From contig JADGBZ010000029.1 in the NCBI GenBank assembly GCA_015231175.1, positions 1 to 39,732 of the forward strand: 39,732 bases of DNA, given 5' to 3'. This document shows positions 1 to 9,343 of this stretch, one piece after another (the stretch's first letter is position 1; every line of letters begins with the position of its first letter). This stretch comes from Magnetococcales bacterium (GTDB lineage: Bacteria > Pseudomonadota > Magnetococcia > Magnetococcales > DC0425bin3). The notes beneath the pieces are model-generated. The model searched no databases and was not told the DNA's origin. It saw only the letters and a program-made list of their open reading frames with translations. Both the position numbers and the translations under genes were made by a program.

Positions 1-58
1 CTTCGCCCCGAACCCCACCAGGAGGAAGGGCACAGCCCTTCCTCCTGGACCTCCACCC
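1..58 (-). repeat. Dispersed hairpin repeat, copy A
   Basis: A perfect 14-bp inverted repeat (18-31 with 35-48, 3-nt loop ACA) is followed on the minus strand by a conserved tail at 1-23. The same 23-bp tail, again next to a CCAGGA...TCCTGG hairpin, occurs at 22393-22415 on the plus strand. Copy A lies just after the ybdD stop, in the sense orientation of that gene, so it would be transcribed into the 3' end of the cstA-ybdD message. There is no T-tract, so it is not a classical intrinsic terminator. It may continue past the window edge. Confidence 0.7.
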
Positions 59-91
59 CAGTTTTTCAATCGTTTTTTTGATTTTGCAGCC

Positions 92-313
92 CTAGCAACA
101 CCGCCCCGGCTGCCCCCCGCGCCCACCATAACGCGCCTCCTGCCGCTCCTGGATGAACGCCGCCCGGGTCATGACCGGCTCACCCGGATGGCGCCGCTGC
201 CGGTGCAAAACATAGGCATCATAGTCAGGCAACCCGACCAGCAGACGGGCAGCCTGGGCCAACACCCCCCAACCACGCCGCCAAAAATCACCCACACCCC
301 GCATCATCGACAC
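92..313 (-). CDS. ybdD: YbdD/YjiX family protein, CstA partner
   Basis: Small cytoplasmic protein of 73 residues, the usual size for this family. It matches E. coli YbdD along its length: a GVLAQAARLLVGLPDYDAYV segment, a HPGEPVMT segment and the family ending RQEARYGG followed by GG..GRCC. In enterobacteria YbdD/YjiX lies directly after cstA or btsT and is thought to assist the transporter; its biochemistry is unknown. The GTG start at 313 has AGGGG 8 nt upstream. The ATG at 307 would give an ATGA overlap with the cstA stop at 304-306. Either way the gene is translationally coupled to cstA. Confidence 0.88.
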   Translation of the reverse strand: MSMMRGVGDFWRRGWGVLAQAARLLVGLPDYDAYVLHRQRRHPGEPVMTRAAFIQERQEARYGGRGGQPGRCC

Positions 314-2352
314 AACAACGGCCCCTCGGTCCCGGACTCCTTGACCGTCGGCTGCTCACAACGCCACGCCGCAACACAGACGCGCATCCCAAAACCCAGA
401 ACAACCAGCACCACCGCCATGAACAGAACAGCCAGCGTGACATCCACCCGGTCGTTGAAGACAATCTGCTGCATCTGCTCCAAACTCTTGGCCGGCGCCA
501 AAACAGTACCCGCTGCCAAACCATCCTGGAAATACGCCGCATGGGCCAGAAAGCCAATCTTTGGATTGGCGTGGAAAATTTTTTGCCAGGCCGCTGTCAG
601 GGTGCTGGTCAGGAGCCAAAGCGTGGGTAATGTGGTCACCCAGGCGTACCGCTCCCGCTTCATCTTGAAAAGCACCACGGTGGCCAGAATCAAGGCGATG
701 GAAGCCAACATTTGATTGGCGATCCCAAACAAAGGCCAGAGGGTGTTGATCCCGCCAAACGGATCCATGACCCCCTGATGCAAAAAATAACCCCAAGCGC
801 CGACACATAAAAAAGTGGCCACAAGATTACCGGCCAAGGAGGAGGTCTTTTGCAGGGGAGCGAAGAAAAAGCCCAACAAATCCTGCACCATGAAACGACC
901 CGCCCGCGTACCGGCATCCACCGCCGTCAAGATGAACAAGGCCTCGAACAAAATGGCAAAGTGATACCAGAAACCCATCATCTCCCTGCCACCCAAAAGT
1001 TGCGAAAAAATAGAGGCCATGCCCACCGCCAGGGTTGGGGCGCCCCCGGTGCGGGAAAGAATGGTGTGCTCCCCCACGTCCGCAGCGGTCTGTTGGATCA
1101 TCTCTGGCGTCACCACAAACCCCCATTGGCCAATGGTTTGGGCGGCATGATCGGCACTGGGTCCGAGGATGGCCATGGGGCTGTTCATGGAAAAATAGAT
1201 GCCTGGCTCGATGCACCCCGCCGCCACCAGCGCCATGATGGCCACAAACGCCTCCATGAGCATGCCGCCATAGCCGATAAAACGGGCGTGCAACTCATTT
1301 TCCAACATTTTCGGCGTGGTCCCCGAAGCGATGAGGGCATGAAAGCCGGAGACGGCGCCACAAGCTATCGTGATGAAAAGGAAGGGGAAAAGAGACCCGG
1401 ACCAGACCGGACCGCTCCCATCGGTGAATGATGTCAAGGCAGGCATCTTCATGGGGGGAGCCACGATCATGATGGCCACGGACATGGCCAGGATGGTTCC
1501 AATCTTGAGAAATGTCGAAAGATAATCACGCGGCGCCAGCAACAACCACACCGGCAGCACCGAAGCCAAAAAACCATAGGCCATGAGCATCCAGGACAAA
1601 TCCTGGGCAGTGAATGTGAACAGTGGCCCCCAGGTGGGGCTCTGCATCACCTCCCCCCCTATGACGATGGAGGCCATGAGAGAGATGAAACCGATCACCG
1701 ACACCTCCCCCAAACGACCAGGCCGGAGGAAACGCAGATAAACCCCCATGAACAGGGCAATGGGAATGGTCGCCGCAACGGTAAACGTTCCCCATGGGCT
1801 CTCCGCCAGGGCCTTGACGACGATCAGGGCCAGAACAGCCAGCAAAATCACCATGATCATCAAGGTGCCGAACAAGGCTATGACCCCCGGCGCCTCCCCC
1901 ATCTCCGCCTTGATCAGTTCACCCAGGGAACGACCATCCCGCCGCATGGAGATGAAGAGAATCATGAAGTCCTGCACGGCGCCCGCCAGGACGACGCCGA
2001 AGAGCAGCCACATCATGCCCGGATAGTACCCCATCTGCGAAGCGAGCACCGGGCCAACCAACGGTCCCGCCCCGGCGATCGCCGCAAAATGGTGCCCGAA
2101 GAGGAAATAGCGGTTGGTGGGGACAAAATCCAGGCCGTCATTTTTTCGCACCGCCGGGGTTGGCCGTTCAGGATCCAGTCCCATGACCCGGCGGGCGATA
2201 AACAGGCTGTAATAGCGAAAACTGATCAGATAGACGGCAATCGCCGCCACGACGATCCACAGGGCGTTGATGGTCTCGCCATGATGCAACGCGATGGTTC
2301 CCAGTGCGAAGGCGCCAAACACCCCCAACACCACCCAAGGCAGATGCTTCAT
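304..2352 (-). CDS. cstA: CstA-family carbon starvation / pyruvate-peptide transporter
   Basis: Inner-membrane transporter of about 682 residues with many hydrophobic helices, close to E. coli CstA throughout. Family blocks seen include LFGHHFAAIAGAGPLVGPVL, MRRDGRSLGELIK, LLLAPRDYLSTFLKIGT, ACGAVSGFHALIASGTTPK and GINTLWPLFGIANQMLA. CstA proteins take up peptides and/or pyruvate during carbon limitation. Three starts are possible: ATG 2352 (chosen because it aligns with E. coli CstA), ATG 2382, and TTG 2400. The last two overlap or abut the stop of the upstream SLBB gene (2390-2392), so read-through or coupling is likely. A cstA gene directly behind a polysaccharide exporter is an unusual pairing. 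No promoter is visible between the two genes. Confidence 0.93.
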   Translation of the reverse strand: MKHLPWVVLGVFGAFALGTIALHHGETINALWIVVAAIAVYLISFRYYSLFIARRVMGLDPERPTPAVRKNDGLDFVPTNRYFLFGHHFAAIAGAGPLVGPVLASQMGYYPGMMWLLFGVVLAGAVQDFMILFISMRRDGRSLGELIKAEMGEAPGVIALFGTLMIMVILLAVLALIVVKALAESPWGTFTVAATIPIALFMGVYLRFLRPGRLGEVSVIGFISLMASIVIGGEVMQSPTWGPLFTFTAQDLSWMLMAYGFLASVLPVWLLLAPRDYLSTFLKIGTILAMSVAIMIVAPPMKMPALTSFTDGSGPVWSGSLFPFLFITIACGAVSGFHALIASGTTPKMLENELHARFIGYGGMLMEAFVAIMALVAAGCIEPGIYFSMNSPMAILGPSADHAAQTIGQWGFVVTPEMIQQTAADVGEHTILSRTGGAPTLAVGMASIFSQLLGGREMMGFWYHFAILFEALFILTAVDAGTRAGRFMVQDLLGFFFAPLQKTSSLAGNLVATFLCVGAWGYFLHQGVMDPFGGINTLWPLFGIANQMLASIALILATVVLFKMKRERYAWVTTLPTLWLLTSTLTAAWQKIFHANPKIGFLAHAAYFQDGLAAGTVLAPAKSLEQMQQIVFNDRVDVTLAVLFMAVVLVVLGFGMRVCVAAWRCEQPTVKESGTEGPLLCR

Positions 2353-2389
2353 CCCACGCGCAATCCGTGTGCTGGTGACCATGCAGAGA

Positions 2390-5300
2390 CTATTTCCCAA
2401 TGATACCCAATTGTTTGATGGCAGCCGTCGTGATCGTCAGGTTGTAGAGAATGCTGGAGACATTCTTCAAGAAATCCATGATCTCGATCTGGTCTGTTTT
2501 CAGAGGGACGACGATGGTGTCGCCCGCCGCGACATCCAGGCTGCCCATGGCAAACCAGGAGGATCCAAAAATGCTGTCGGCATTCTTGGGAATGACCTGA
2601 CCATTGGCCTTGACGATGTAGATATTATCCTTGTCGGCGCTGTTGCTGAAACCACCACTCAGACTGACGTAATCTTCCGCCGACTTGCTGCGCCAGAACT
2701 GATGGGAAGAGGGATAGTTGACCTCGCCCAGAACGGTCACCTCGCTGCTCTTCGGCGGCAACAGGATTTGATCCCCGTCACGCAACGAGATGGAGACAGA
2801 GGCCTTTTTTCCTGATTCCCAGAAGAACGAATCGGCAACCGGCGAGCCGTCGTCCTCTACACCAGCCAGGATTGCCGGAAGGTCGATGGCCAAACGTCCC
2901 TGCGGATGGGTCTCTTTCAGCTTGGCCATGATGGCATTCAGGGTCACCGGGTCGACCGCTGCATTTTTCGTTGAATCGGCGGAGATCGACGTCCGCGTGT
3001 GCATCAGGGTGTATTTGACGATCTCCCCTTCCAGACGATTGGCCAGGGCTTCCATCTCCTTGCGCTCCCTCTCCTTCAAATCTTCGCGCAGGAATATGGC
3101 CCCCTCCGGAAAGGCAAATTCGGTCAGATTGCCAGCCCGTTCGATCAGCTGTTTGAGCGTCTCCCCTTTTTTGACCGGGTAGGTGCCGGGAAAGCGGACT
3201 TCCCCCTGGATCGAGACATGCATGGTTCCCGACCAGTTGGGCACCGGCTTGATGGTCAGGGCATCGTAGGGACGCAAGTCAAGATCGGCTGTTGGATTCC
3301 CCGACAAAACGTCATTCAAGGCGACACTCAGGTGCTGCATCTCCCTGGTTTTTTTATCGGTGATGAAGTAGCGGTTGATCTCCGCTTCCAGGGTATAGGC
3401 TGGTTCGGCCATCCATCCGCCGGCGCGGATCAGGTCGCTGATGCGCATCCCCTCTTCCAACGGGTAGCGACCTGGAAAGCGCACCATGCCCGAGACAGCG
3501 ACGATGCGGGAGGGTTGCGAAAAGGTGGCCTGGGCCTGGAGTTGCTCCAGAACCGGCTTCAGCAACCCCTCACGGGTACGCTGTGACCAGGAATAAAAAT
3601 GGTCCGCCAACTCTGGAGAGTTGGTCGGCACCCTGAGGAAGGAAAACTTCTCCTTGGCATCGTCCGTTTGCATGCCGCCCGTCATGAAGGCAGGAAGGTC
3701 AGAGACCGAATGCCTGAACCGTTTGAAGCGTTCCCGCTGGTTGAATCCACCGAAGGCGGACTGCTGGGTCGTTATCTCCGTTTCCTTTTCCTGCATGTTC
3801 TGGGCACGGCTCGCCTGGGAGCGTGACAGAGAATGGGCCAGGCCGGCCTGCTGCTGACGCTGGTCATCGGACAGATACCTCCCCCTGACATTGGCGTAGT
3901 TCCGGCTCAGGAAATCCGTCCCCCCGACCATGGCCGAGCGGGAGAAGACATTGTCCATGCCTCCCTGTCCACCCCCTTCGCCAGAATCACCGCTGCCGGA
4001 TTTTTTGACCGAATTGGCTATGAAGAAATCATCCGACTGCTCCAGGTTGCCGCTTGAGTCAATGAAGGGATTTTGTCCTTCCTTTTTTTCCACCTTGCGA
4101 TCGCGACCGGCTCCCTGCCCTGGAATCTTGAGTTCCCGGGAGAAAAGCCCCTTGCGATCCTGGGCCAGGGTATACTCTTCAAAATAGTTGCTGCTGGCAA
4201 AGACGAGCAACTTGTCTTCAGGGCGGACCAGGAGATCGCTGGGCGAGCCTTCGTTGCCGAAGATATCGCGCAGCCGGATCGAGAAAGGAGCGACCCGGCC
4301 ATCCTTGTCCAGGACGCGCACCACGACGGCATAATCCAGGTCGGTCCCGGGCAAGGTGTCGGCAGCCGAGCGCACCAACTCCGACAGATGCATGCCCTGA
4401 GCAAACGGGTAGACGCCCGGGAAACGAACATTGCCCTCAACGCTGACGATGGGCTCAAGCTGATCGGAGGGTGTTTGTCGGCGCAGTTCCGTCACCCAGG
4501 GTTCGATGGTTTTCGCCCGATCCTCGTTCAACCCCAGGACCAGAATCTCGTCATGCGGTTGCAAGAGGGTATTGTAGGGCGATTCCCGATTGGCAAAGGG
4601 CTGATCCAATCTGGAGACGAGAAATTTCCATCGATAGCCATCATGCGACTCGCGTCGAATCAGGACGTAACCAAGATCGGGATTTTCCTGTAACGCCCTG
4701 GGGGACGAGACCACATCGGTCAGGCGCAATCCCTGGCGCCATTCGTAAGGTCCGGGACGTTCCACATGACCGGAGAGGGTGACCACATCCTCCATCTTTT
4801 CGAGCACGGACTGGATGCGGATGGTATCGCCACTTTGCACCCGGGTCTTGGCCAAGGAACCCTGACTCAGATCCAGGGCCAGAATTTTACGTCCTTTGCC
4901 CTCCTGGATACGTTCCAGCTGGATCCCTCTCTTGAAGGCGGACGGAAACAAACCCCCGGCCATTTTCAAGACATCCTGGACCGTTTTATCATTTTTCAGC
5001 TCGAAAATACCGGGTCGGCGCACCTCCCCTTCCACCCCGACGGTCGCCCCGATGGGGGGAACAAAGAGCACATCTCCATCCACCAATCTGGCGTCGCGAC
5101 TGGTATCCCCATGCATGAGGAGATCATAGAGATCCAGGGTCGTGACAACCTTGTCGCCCCGTTTCAATTGAATTTGCCGCAGCGACCCCACTGGCGTCAC
5201 ACCGCCACTGGCGAAGAGGGCATTGACCATGGTGGAGAGAGCCCCCACCGTAAAGCTGCCCGGGCGATGAACATCCCCGAGAACGAACACCCGGATGGAG

Positions 5301-6022
5301 CGCAGCGACGCCATGGTCACATGGGTCAACTCCATCCCGATCAATTGCGACTTGATACGTCCGGCCAGCAGATCCTTGACTTCATGGAACGAGACCCCCG
5401 CCACGGGAATGAGGCCAATACCCGGAAAATCGACCATGCCCTCGCGCGTGACTTTGAGGGGATAGGTTTGAAAAGCCTTCCCGGACATCTGGACCTGTAT
5501 CGTATCACCCGGCCCGATCACATAGTCGGAGGGGATGGGGATGTTGGCAACCGGGGCAAAGGTCGAGGGCATGCCCTCAAACAGATCGTAGCCAAACTGC
5601 TTGAGGAGAGGGCCCTGCACCCCCTTCTGTTCCAGGCTGGCATCCTTGGGCAAGTCGGCCTGGCCTTTTCCGTCCATTTTGGTTTGTTTGGCGCCAGGAA
5701 CGGGCTCCGGAACCGGCAGCCGCGCCGGGTGAATCCTGCTCAGGGGGTTGTCCTGGGGGGTGTCTGACTTTTTTTCCTGCTGGTCCTTTTGCTCCTGGCC
5801 GAGTAACGGGGCATTTTGATTGTCGCCAAAATCCCCTCTGATGTTGATCGATGGCGTCCTGCCCAAGGACGGCAAGCCAAGTGCGTCGGACTTGCGGCCA
5901 CCCCGCAAGAGTTCCATCAGGCCATCGCCAACCAAATCATCCGCCGCTACCGCTCTTTCCGGAAAAAAGAGAGCGGCCAGGGCAAACACAACCAGGATGA
6001 CTCCATAAACTCGACCACGCAT
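2390..6022 (-). CDS. Polysaccharide export outer membrane protein with seven SLBB domains
   Basis: A 1210-residue exported protein. The signal peptide is about residues 1-27 (cleavage near AVA-ADD), followed by a charged linker. A Poly_export (PES/Wza-type) domain lies at about 164-240 (DYVIGPGDTIQVQ). Seven SLBB-type units start near residues 244, 328, 414, 526, 841, 935 and 1095, most carrying the G-x-V-x-x-PG signature. A Gln/Ser/Gly-rich insert of about 200 residues (640-840) separates units 4 and 5. A C-terminal amphipathic stretch (1180-1205) resembles the membrane-spanning end of Wza-like proteins. Wza homologues have two or three SLBB units and about 380 residues, so this is a greatly enlarged member. 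Expected role: outer-membrane channel for capsule or exopolysaccharide. The beta-barrel protein gene lies 118 bp upstream; cstA overlaps or follows directly. Confidence 0.88.
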   Translation of the reverse strand: MRGRVYGVILVVFALAALFFPERAVAADDLVGDGLMELLRGGRKSDALGLPSLGRTPSINIRGDFGDNQNAPLLGQEQKDQQEKKSDTPQDNPLSRIHPARLPVPEPVPGAKQTKMDGKGQADLPKDASLEQKGVQGPLLKQFGYDLFEGMPSTFAPVANIPIPSDYVIGPGDTIQVQMSGKAFQTYPLKVTREGMVDFPGIGLIPVAGVSFHEVKDLLAGRIKSQLIGMELTHVTMASLRSIRVFVLGDVHRPGSFTVGALSTMVNALFASGGVTPVGSLRQIQLKRGDKVVTTLDLYDLLMHGDTSRDARLVDGDVLFVPPIGATVGVEGEVRRPGIFELKNDKTVQDVLKMAGGLFPSAFKRGIQLERIQEGKGRKILALDLSQGSLAKTRVQSGDTIRIQSVLEKMEDVVTLSGHVERPGPYEWRQGLRLTDVVSSPRALQENPDLGYVLIRRESHDGYRWKFLVSRLDQPFANRESPYNTLLQPHDEILVLGLNEDRAKTIEPWVTELRRQTPSDQLEPIVSVEGNVRFPGVYPFAQGMHLSELVRSAADTLPGTDLDYAVVVRVLDKDGRVAPFSIRLRDIFGNEGSPSDLLVRPEDKLLVFASSNYFEEYTLAQDRKGLFSRELKIPGQGAGRDRKVEKKEGQNPFIDSSGNLEQSDDFFIANSVKKSGSGDSGEGGGQGGMDNVFSRSAMVGGTDFLSRNYANVRGRYLSDDQRQQQAGLAHSLSRSQASRAQNMQEKETEITTQQSAFGGFNQRERFKRFRHSVSDLPAFMTGGMQTDDAKEKFSFLRVPTNSPELADHFYSWSQRTREGLLKPVLEQLQAQATFSQPSRIVAVSGMVRFPGRYPLEEGMRISDLIRAGGWMAEPAYTLEAEINRYFITDKKTREMQHLSVALNDVLSGNPTADLDLRPYDALTIKPVPNWSGTMHVSIQGEVRFPGTYPVKKGETLKQLIERAGNLTEFAFPEGAIFLREDLKERERKEMEALANRLEGEIVKYTLMHTRTSISADSTKNAAVDPVTLNAIMAKLKETHPQGRLAIDLPAILAGVEDDGSPVADSFFWESGKKASVSISLRDGDQILLPPKSSEVTVLGEVNYPSSHQFWRSKSAEDYVSLSGGFSNSADKDNIYIVKANGQVIPKNADSIFGSSWFAMGSLDVAAGDTIVVPLKTDQIEIMDFLKNVSSILYNLTITTAAIKQLGIIGK

Positions 6023-6140
6023 GCTGAACCATTTTCTTTTGTCGGGAGCAAATTTTGGACTTTACCAGGATATGGTTTTCCTGCCAAGGCATCCTGTTTC
6101 AGCAAGCCCCAGGAAAGCGGCGGATCGCAACCCTCCGGGA

Positions 6141-7280
6141 TTAAAAACCACCCTGGAGACCAAAATTCAACAGGCCATACTGCCTGCCAAACTTGGATGA
6201 GGTGAATCGATTGTATGAAAAAGGGATCTCACTCAAAAGCTGGTGATTCATCATTTGTGCTCGCACAAAAAAAGCGACCTTTTTGTAGGGTTTATACCCA
6301 ACTTCTGTTGTAATCAAAGTATTTGAATCAAAATATGGGATGCCAGAAGCACGCAAGTCTTCGTCCATGGAGCGGTTTTGCATTTCATACCTGGCGCCCA
6401 GTCGAAACCTCCACGCCTCATTGAACCATTGATACATCCCCCCAAGGTGCTGATAGGTTGCCTTGTATTTCATCTGCATCATGTCCGGGCCAGGGTATCT
6501 GGGGGATGGATCATTGATATCAAAGGCAACCAGCTGGCACTCATCCACGGTTCCACCAACCAATTGCCCGGCAATCTGATATTTTGAAGGTGAATCCAAT
6601 TTGTAACGACAATTATTCGACATGGTCGCAATAAAATCTTTAAAACCGATCTTGCTGGTACCACCGCCAACAAACACCGAAAAAGAGTCTTTTTTTGTCA
6701 CATTCCATGTGCCGATCAAATCGATTTGCGTTTGTTCGTCAGATGGTTTCATGATATCGACATTATCTACTGTATTGTCTCCCAGGAGGAGGGTTGTCTT
6801 TTTGCTAACCCCTTTCGCTGAATTTCCCCATTGACTGAAGCGGAGCGCCAAAGCAGGCAGTTTTCCCAGGTTGACGGTCAACTGGTACTGTATGGCACGT
6901 TGCCAACTGAATCCATCCAGGGGTTCCTGAGGTGTCTGTATCGCCCGACTCCATAGGGAGCCGTCCACCCAGAGTCGGCGTGTCAATGCCACACCTGCAT
7001 AAATGTGCCCTCCCCGATAATCACCTACATCGGTATTGGCGTAGGTCGTGTCTCTCCCCCTGATATTGGCAATGTCCACCTTGTTGTTCATTACATCAAA
7101 ACTGATCTCATACTCACCATGCAGAGGAGAGAAGCCACGTTGTGCCGTCAGAAATTCGTCAAGCGGCGCTCCAGCGACCCGCGCTGGAAAACCCATCCCT
7201 TCCAGGAAGCAGACGAGAAAAATCACACTGCTCCCGGATAGACGCTGGCTGGGAAAATTCTTGCGTTGCAAAATCGACAA
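6141..7280 (-). CDS. Putative outer membrane beta-barrel protein
   Basis: A 379-residue protein of unknown family. It has an N-terminal signal-like segment (hydrophobic at about 18-38, ending ARVAGAP). The rest alternates polar and aromatic/hydrophobic residues, with many Tyr, Trp and Phe, and it ends in ...LNFGLQGGF; a terminal Phe after an alternating strand is the usual outer-membrane barrel signal. The start is a TTG preceded by GAGGGGGAGA; no better start exists before the signal region. Its base composition is clearly AT-richer than the neighbours, which may mean transfer or relaxed surface-protein evolution. Lying upstream of the SLBB exporter on the same strand, it may serve the same polysaccharide export system, in the manner of outer-membrane proteins of EPS loci. 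That link is inference. Confidence 0.7.
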   Translation of the reverse strand: MSILQRKNFPSQRLSGSSVIFLVCFLEGMGFPARVAGAPLDEFLTAQRGFSPLHGEYEISFDVMNNKVDIANIRGRDTTYANTDVGDYRGGHIYAGVALTRRLWVDGSLWSRAIQTPQEPLDGFSWQRAIQYQLTVNLGKLPALALRFSQWGNSAKGVSKKTTLLLGDNTVDNVDIMKPSDEQTQIDLIGTWNVTKKDSFSVFVGGGTSKIGFKDFIATMSNNCRYKLDSPSKYQIAGQLVGGTVDECQLVAFDINDPSPRYPGPDMMQMKYKATYQHLGGMYQWFNEAWRFRLGARYEMQNRSMDEDLRASGIPYFDSNTLITTEVGYKPYKKVAFFVRAQMMNHQLLSEIPFSYNRFTSSKFGRQYGLLNFGLQGGF

Positions 7281-7324
7281 TCTCCCCCTCAGTGACGTTG
7301 AACAAGCCTACAGCACCACCATCA

Positions 7325-7363
7325 CAAAAAGAAAAAAGGAGTGTGCACAAGGCACACTCCTTT
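7325..7363 (-). terminator. Rho-independent terminator after the lipoprotein gene
   Basis: A perfect 12-bp stem (7352-7363 with 7335-7346, 5-nt loop) read on the minus strand is followed by a T-rich run (TTTTTTCTTTTT including the stem base). It lies 31 nt after the stop of the 7394-9343 gene. Only about 45 bp separate it from the TTG start of the next gene. Confidence 0.85.
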
Positions 7364-7393
7364 CAAGAGATCGAAACTCCAATGCGCTGCGGA

Positions 7394-9343
7394 TCACTTA
7401 ACGGTGAAGGTACCCTGAATCGAGCTGATCGGGCCATCACCCGTGTCGACAAGAGCGTTGCCATTCATGTCGGCAGAGATCGGGAGACCGTTGAAGCTGA
7501 TTTGGTAGAAGTAAGACCCCTGCGTCACGGCTGCATTCAGGGCCGAGGCCAGATTCTTGTTCGCATTGAAGAGGCTGAAAACTTTGGCCTCGATCATGGT
7601 GTTGGAAGCCGTACCAGGATTGGCCGCCTTGCTGGCAGTCAGGCCAGCCTTGGAGACGAGCACGCTATCGAACGCCGTGTTGGAAACGGTCAAGGTGGAA
7701 GGCGTGGTCATGGTGGTGTCTGTCGTGTAGTAGGTCACCGCAGCCGTGCCACCAGCCGGCAATGTCAGCGTCAGGAACGTCCCATCAGAGACATAGTTCA
7801 TGATGTAACTCGCGCTGATATAACGCTCACCGGAAGCCCTGGTCGCAGAGGTGCCATCCTTCAGCAGCAGAGTCACGTTCGCAGTACCCGCCGAGATCAC
7901 GGGAAGGCTGGTCAGGTTGAAGTTGATCACGGGGGAAACGGCCTGCGCACCCGGGTCCGACGCATTGCCCGGGTATTGGACGGTCGTCAACAGGGCCAGG
8001 TTCTTCCCACTGATCGTGTAGGTCGACGGCAGATTGGTGGTCAGGACCGTCCCGCTGAGAGTGGGCGTCGACATGGGGAATCCAACGCCATTGTTGCCGT
8101 AGTCATACACGGTGATGGAGTTGGCGGCGGCATTCAAGAGAATGTTGTTGGTCGTTGTGGGAGACGACGGGACAATAGCCTGGGCCGCATTGGAAGCGGC
8201 AGCAGCCTGAGCGGCAGCCGTGGTGGCATTCGCTGTTGCGACCGACGTGACACTGGAGGCAGTGATCGCACTGACCGTACCAATGTTGGCGAGGAAGGCC
8301 GTCTTGATGTCCCCGATGAGTTTGGACGTGCCGATCGCCGCCAACAGAGCGCTATACTTGGCGGCGAGGGTAGGATTGCTGGCCTGCAACAACGGAACAG
8401 CGGCGCTCCAGAAGTATTTCGCTGCCGTCCCCAAGGCCGCCGAGGTAGAGGTGGTGGTCAGCACCGGCTGAACCTTCGAAGTGAAGGTGCTGGCATACTT
8501 CAGGGCGATGGTCGCCATGGTGACCGGTCCACTGGTGCTCGTGACCGTCAAGGATTGACTGACCACCTCGTCGGTGACCTGGGCAGCCGACAGGAAGACG
8601 GCATTCGTGAAGGCGGGAGTGGAAGCCACATCCAGAGCGGTCCCCGACTTCAGCGCCGTACCGAGCATGCCGACAACGTTCGCGACGCTCCACCCAGTGC
8701 CACCCACGTTGGTGGGGTTGGATGCAGCGACGCGACGCAGCATTTCGCCGGTCGCTTCCAAAGCCATGGCATACTGGCCGGCATGGGCAGCATCCAGAGC
8801 GGTCACATCGGTGGTCAAAGGATCGAAGGTGGCGGCGCCATCAAGAGCCCCGTCGATACCGAAGCCAAACTGATTGACGACGAACCCCTTGACGGCATTG
8901 ACGTTGGCCGTCGTGACAGCCGCTGACGTACCACCCGCCGCCGCCACGGCAGCCGAGTAAATGATCGACGTAAGCGCGTTGGCGTTCAACGTCGTGGTCG
9001 CGCCGGTCACAAGCGTGTTCAGGTCCATATCCGGAACCAACCCGGTCACATCGTCGATACCGCCCGAGAAGGTCAGCGGATAGGCAGCAGTCGAATTCTG
9101 GGCCGGCAGAGACAGCGACACGCTGTAGCGACCGTTGGTGGGCACCGCGCCGCTCAGCAGCTGCCCGTTGTAGCTGATCGTCGAGTTGGTCAAGGGCCCT
9201 TTGGCCGCCAAACCGGAAACCGTCGAGCCGGTCGAGCCGGACGAACCGCCGCCGCCACAAGCCACGACTCCAACCGTCAGGATTCCCGCCAGTGCGAGCA
9301 ACGAGCCTTTTTTGGCCAATGTTTTCATCCCCCACTGCTTCAT
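7394..9343 (-). CDS. Ala/Thr/Ser-rich surface lipoprotein
   Basis: A 649-residue protein not assigned to a named family. The N-terminus is a lipoprotein signal: positively charged start, hydrophobic 13-28 and lipobox VVAC with Cys29, followed by a Gly/Ser linker (GGGGSSGSTGST). The body is poor in charged residues and very rich in Ala, Thr, Ser, Val and Asn. A segment of about residues 40-80 (AAKGPLTNSTISYNG) resembles the opening of other proteobacterial Gly-rich lipoproteins. Close to the C-terminus DMNGNALVDTGD looks like a Ca-binding dockerin/EF-type loop. The ATG at 9343 has GAGGAG 9 nt upstream. A strong terminator follows. A secreted or surface-anchored structural or adhesive role is plausible but unproven. 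Confidence 0.8.
   Translation of the reverse strand: MKQWGMKTLAKKGSLLALAGILTVGVVACGGGGSSGSTGSTVSGLAAKGPLTNSTISYNGQLLSGAVPTNGRYSVSLSLPAQNSTAAYPLTFSGGIDDVTGLVPDMDLNTLVTGATTTLNANALTSIIYSAAVAAAGGTSAAVTTANVNAVKGFVVNQFGFGIDGALDGAATFDPLTTDVTALDAAHAGQYAMALEATGEMLRRVAASNPTNVGGTGWSVANVVGMLGTALKSGTALDVASTPAFTNAVFLSAAQVTDEVVSQSLTVTSTSGPVTMATIALKYASTFTSKVQPVLTTTSTSAALGTAAKYFWSAAVPLLQASNPTLAAKYSALLAAIGTSKLIGDIKTAFLANIGTVSAITASSVTSVATANATTAAAQAAAASNAAQAIVPSSPTTTNNILLNAAANSITVYDYGNNGVGFPMSTPTLSGTVLTTNLPSTYTISGKNLALLTTVQYPGNASDPGAQAVSPVINFNLTSLPVISAGTANVTLLLKDGTSATRASGERYISASYIMNYVSDGTFLTLTLPAGGTAAVTYYTTDTTMTTPSTLTVSNTAFDSVLVSKAGLTASKAANPGTASNTMIEAKVFSLFNANKNLASALNAAVTQGSYFYQISFNGLPISADMNGNALVDTGDGPISSIQGTFTVK

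Noticed and set aside
4766-5767. Plus-strand frame of 333 codons
   Set aside because: Antisense to the SLBB gene; His/Pro/Gln-rich shadow with no family features.
7142-8926. Long plus-strand frame of 594 codons
   Set aside because: It is antisense to the lipoprotein gene, is Arg/Gly-rich without domain signals, and arises from biased codon use in the real gene.
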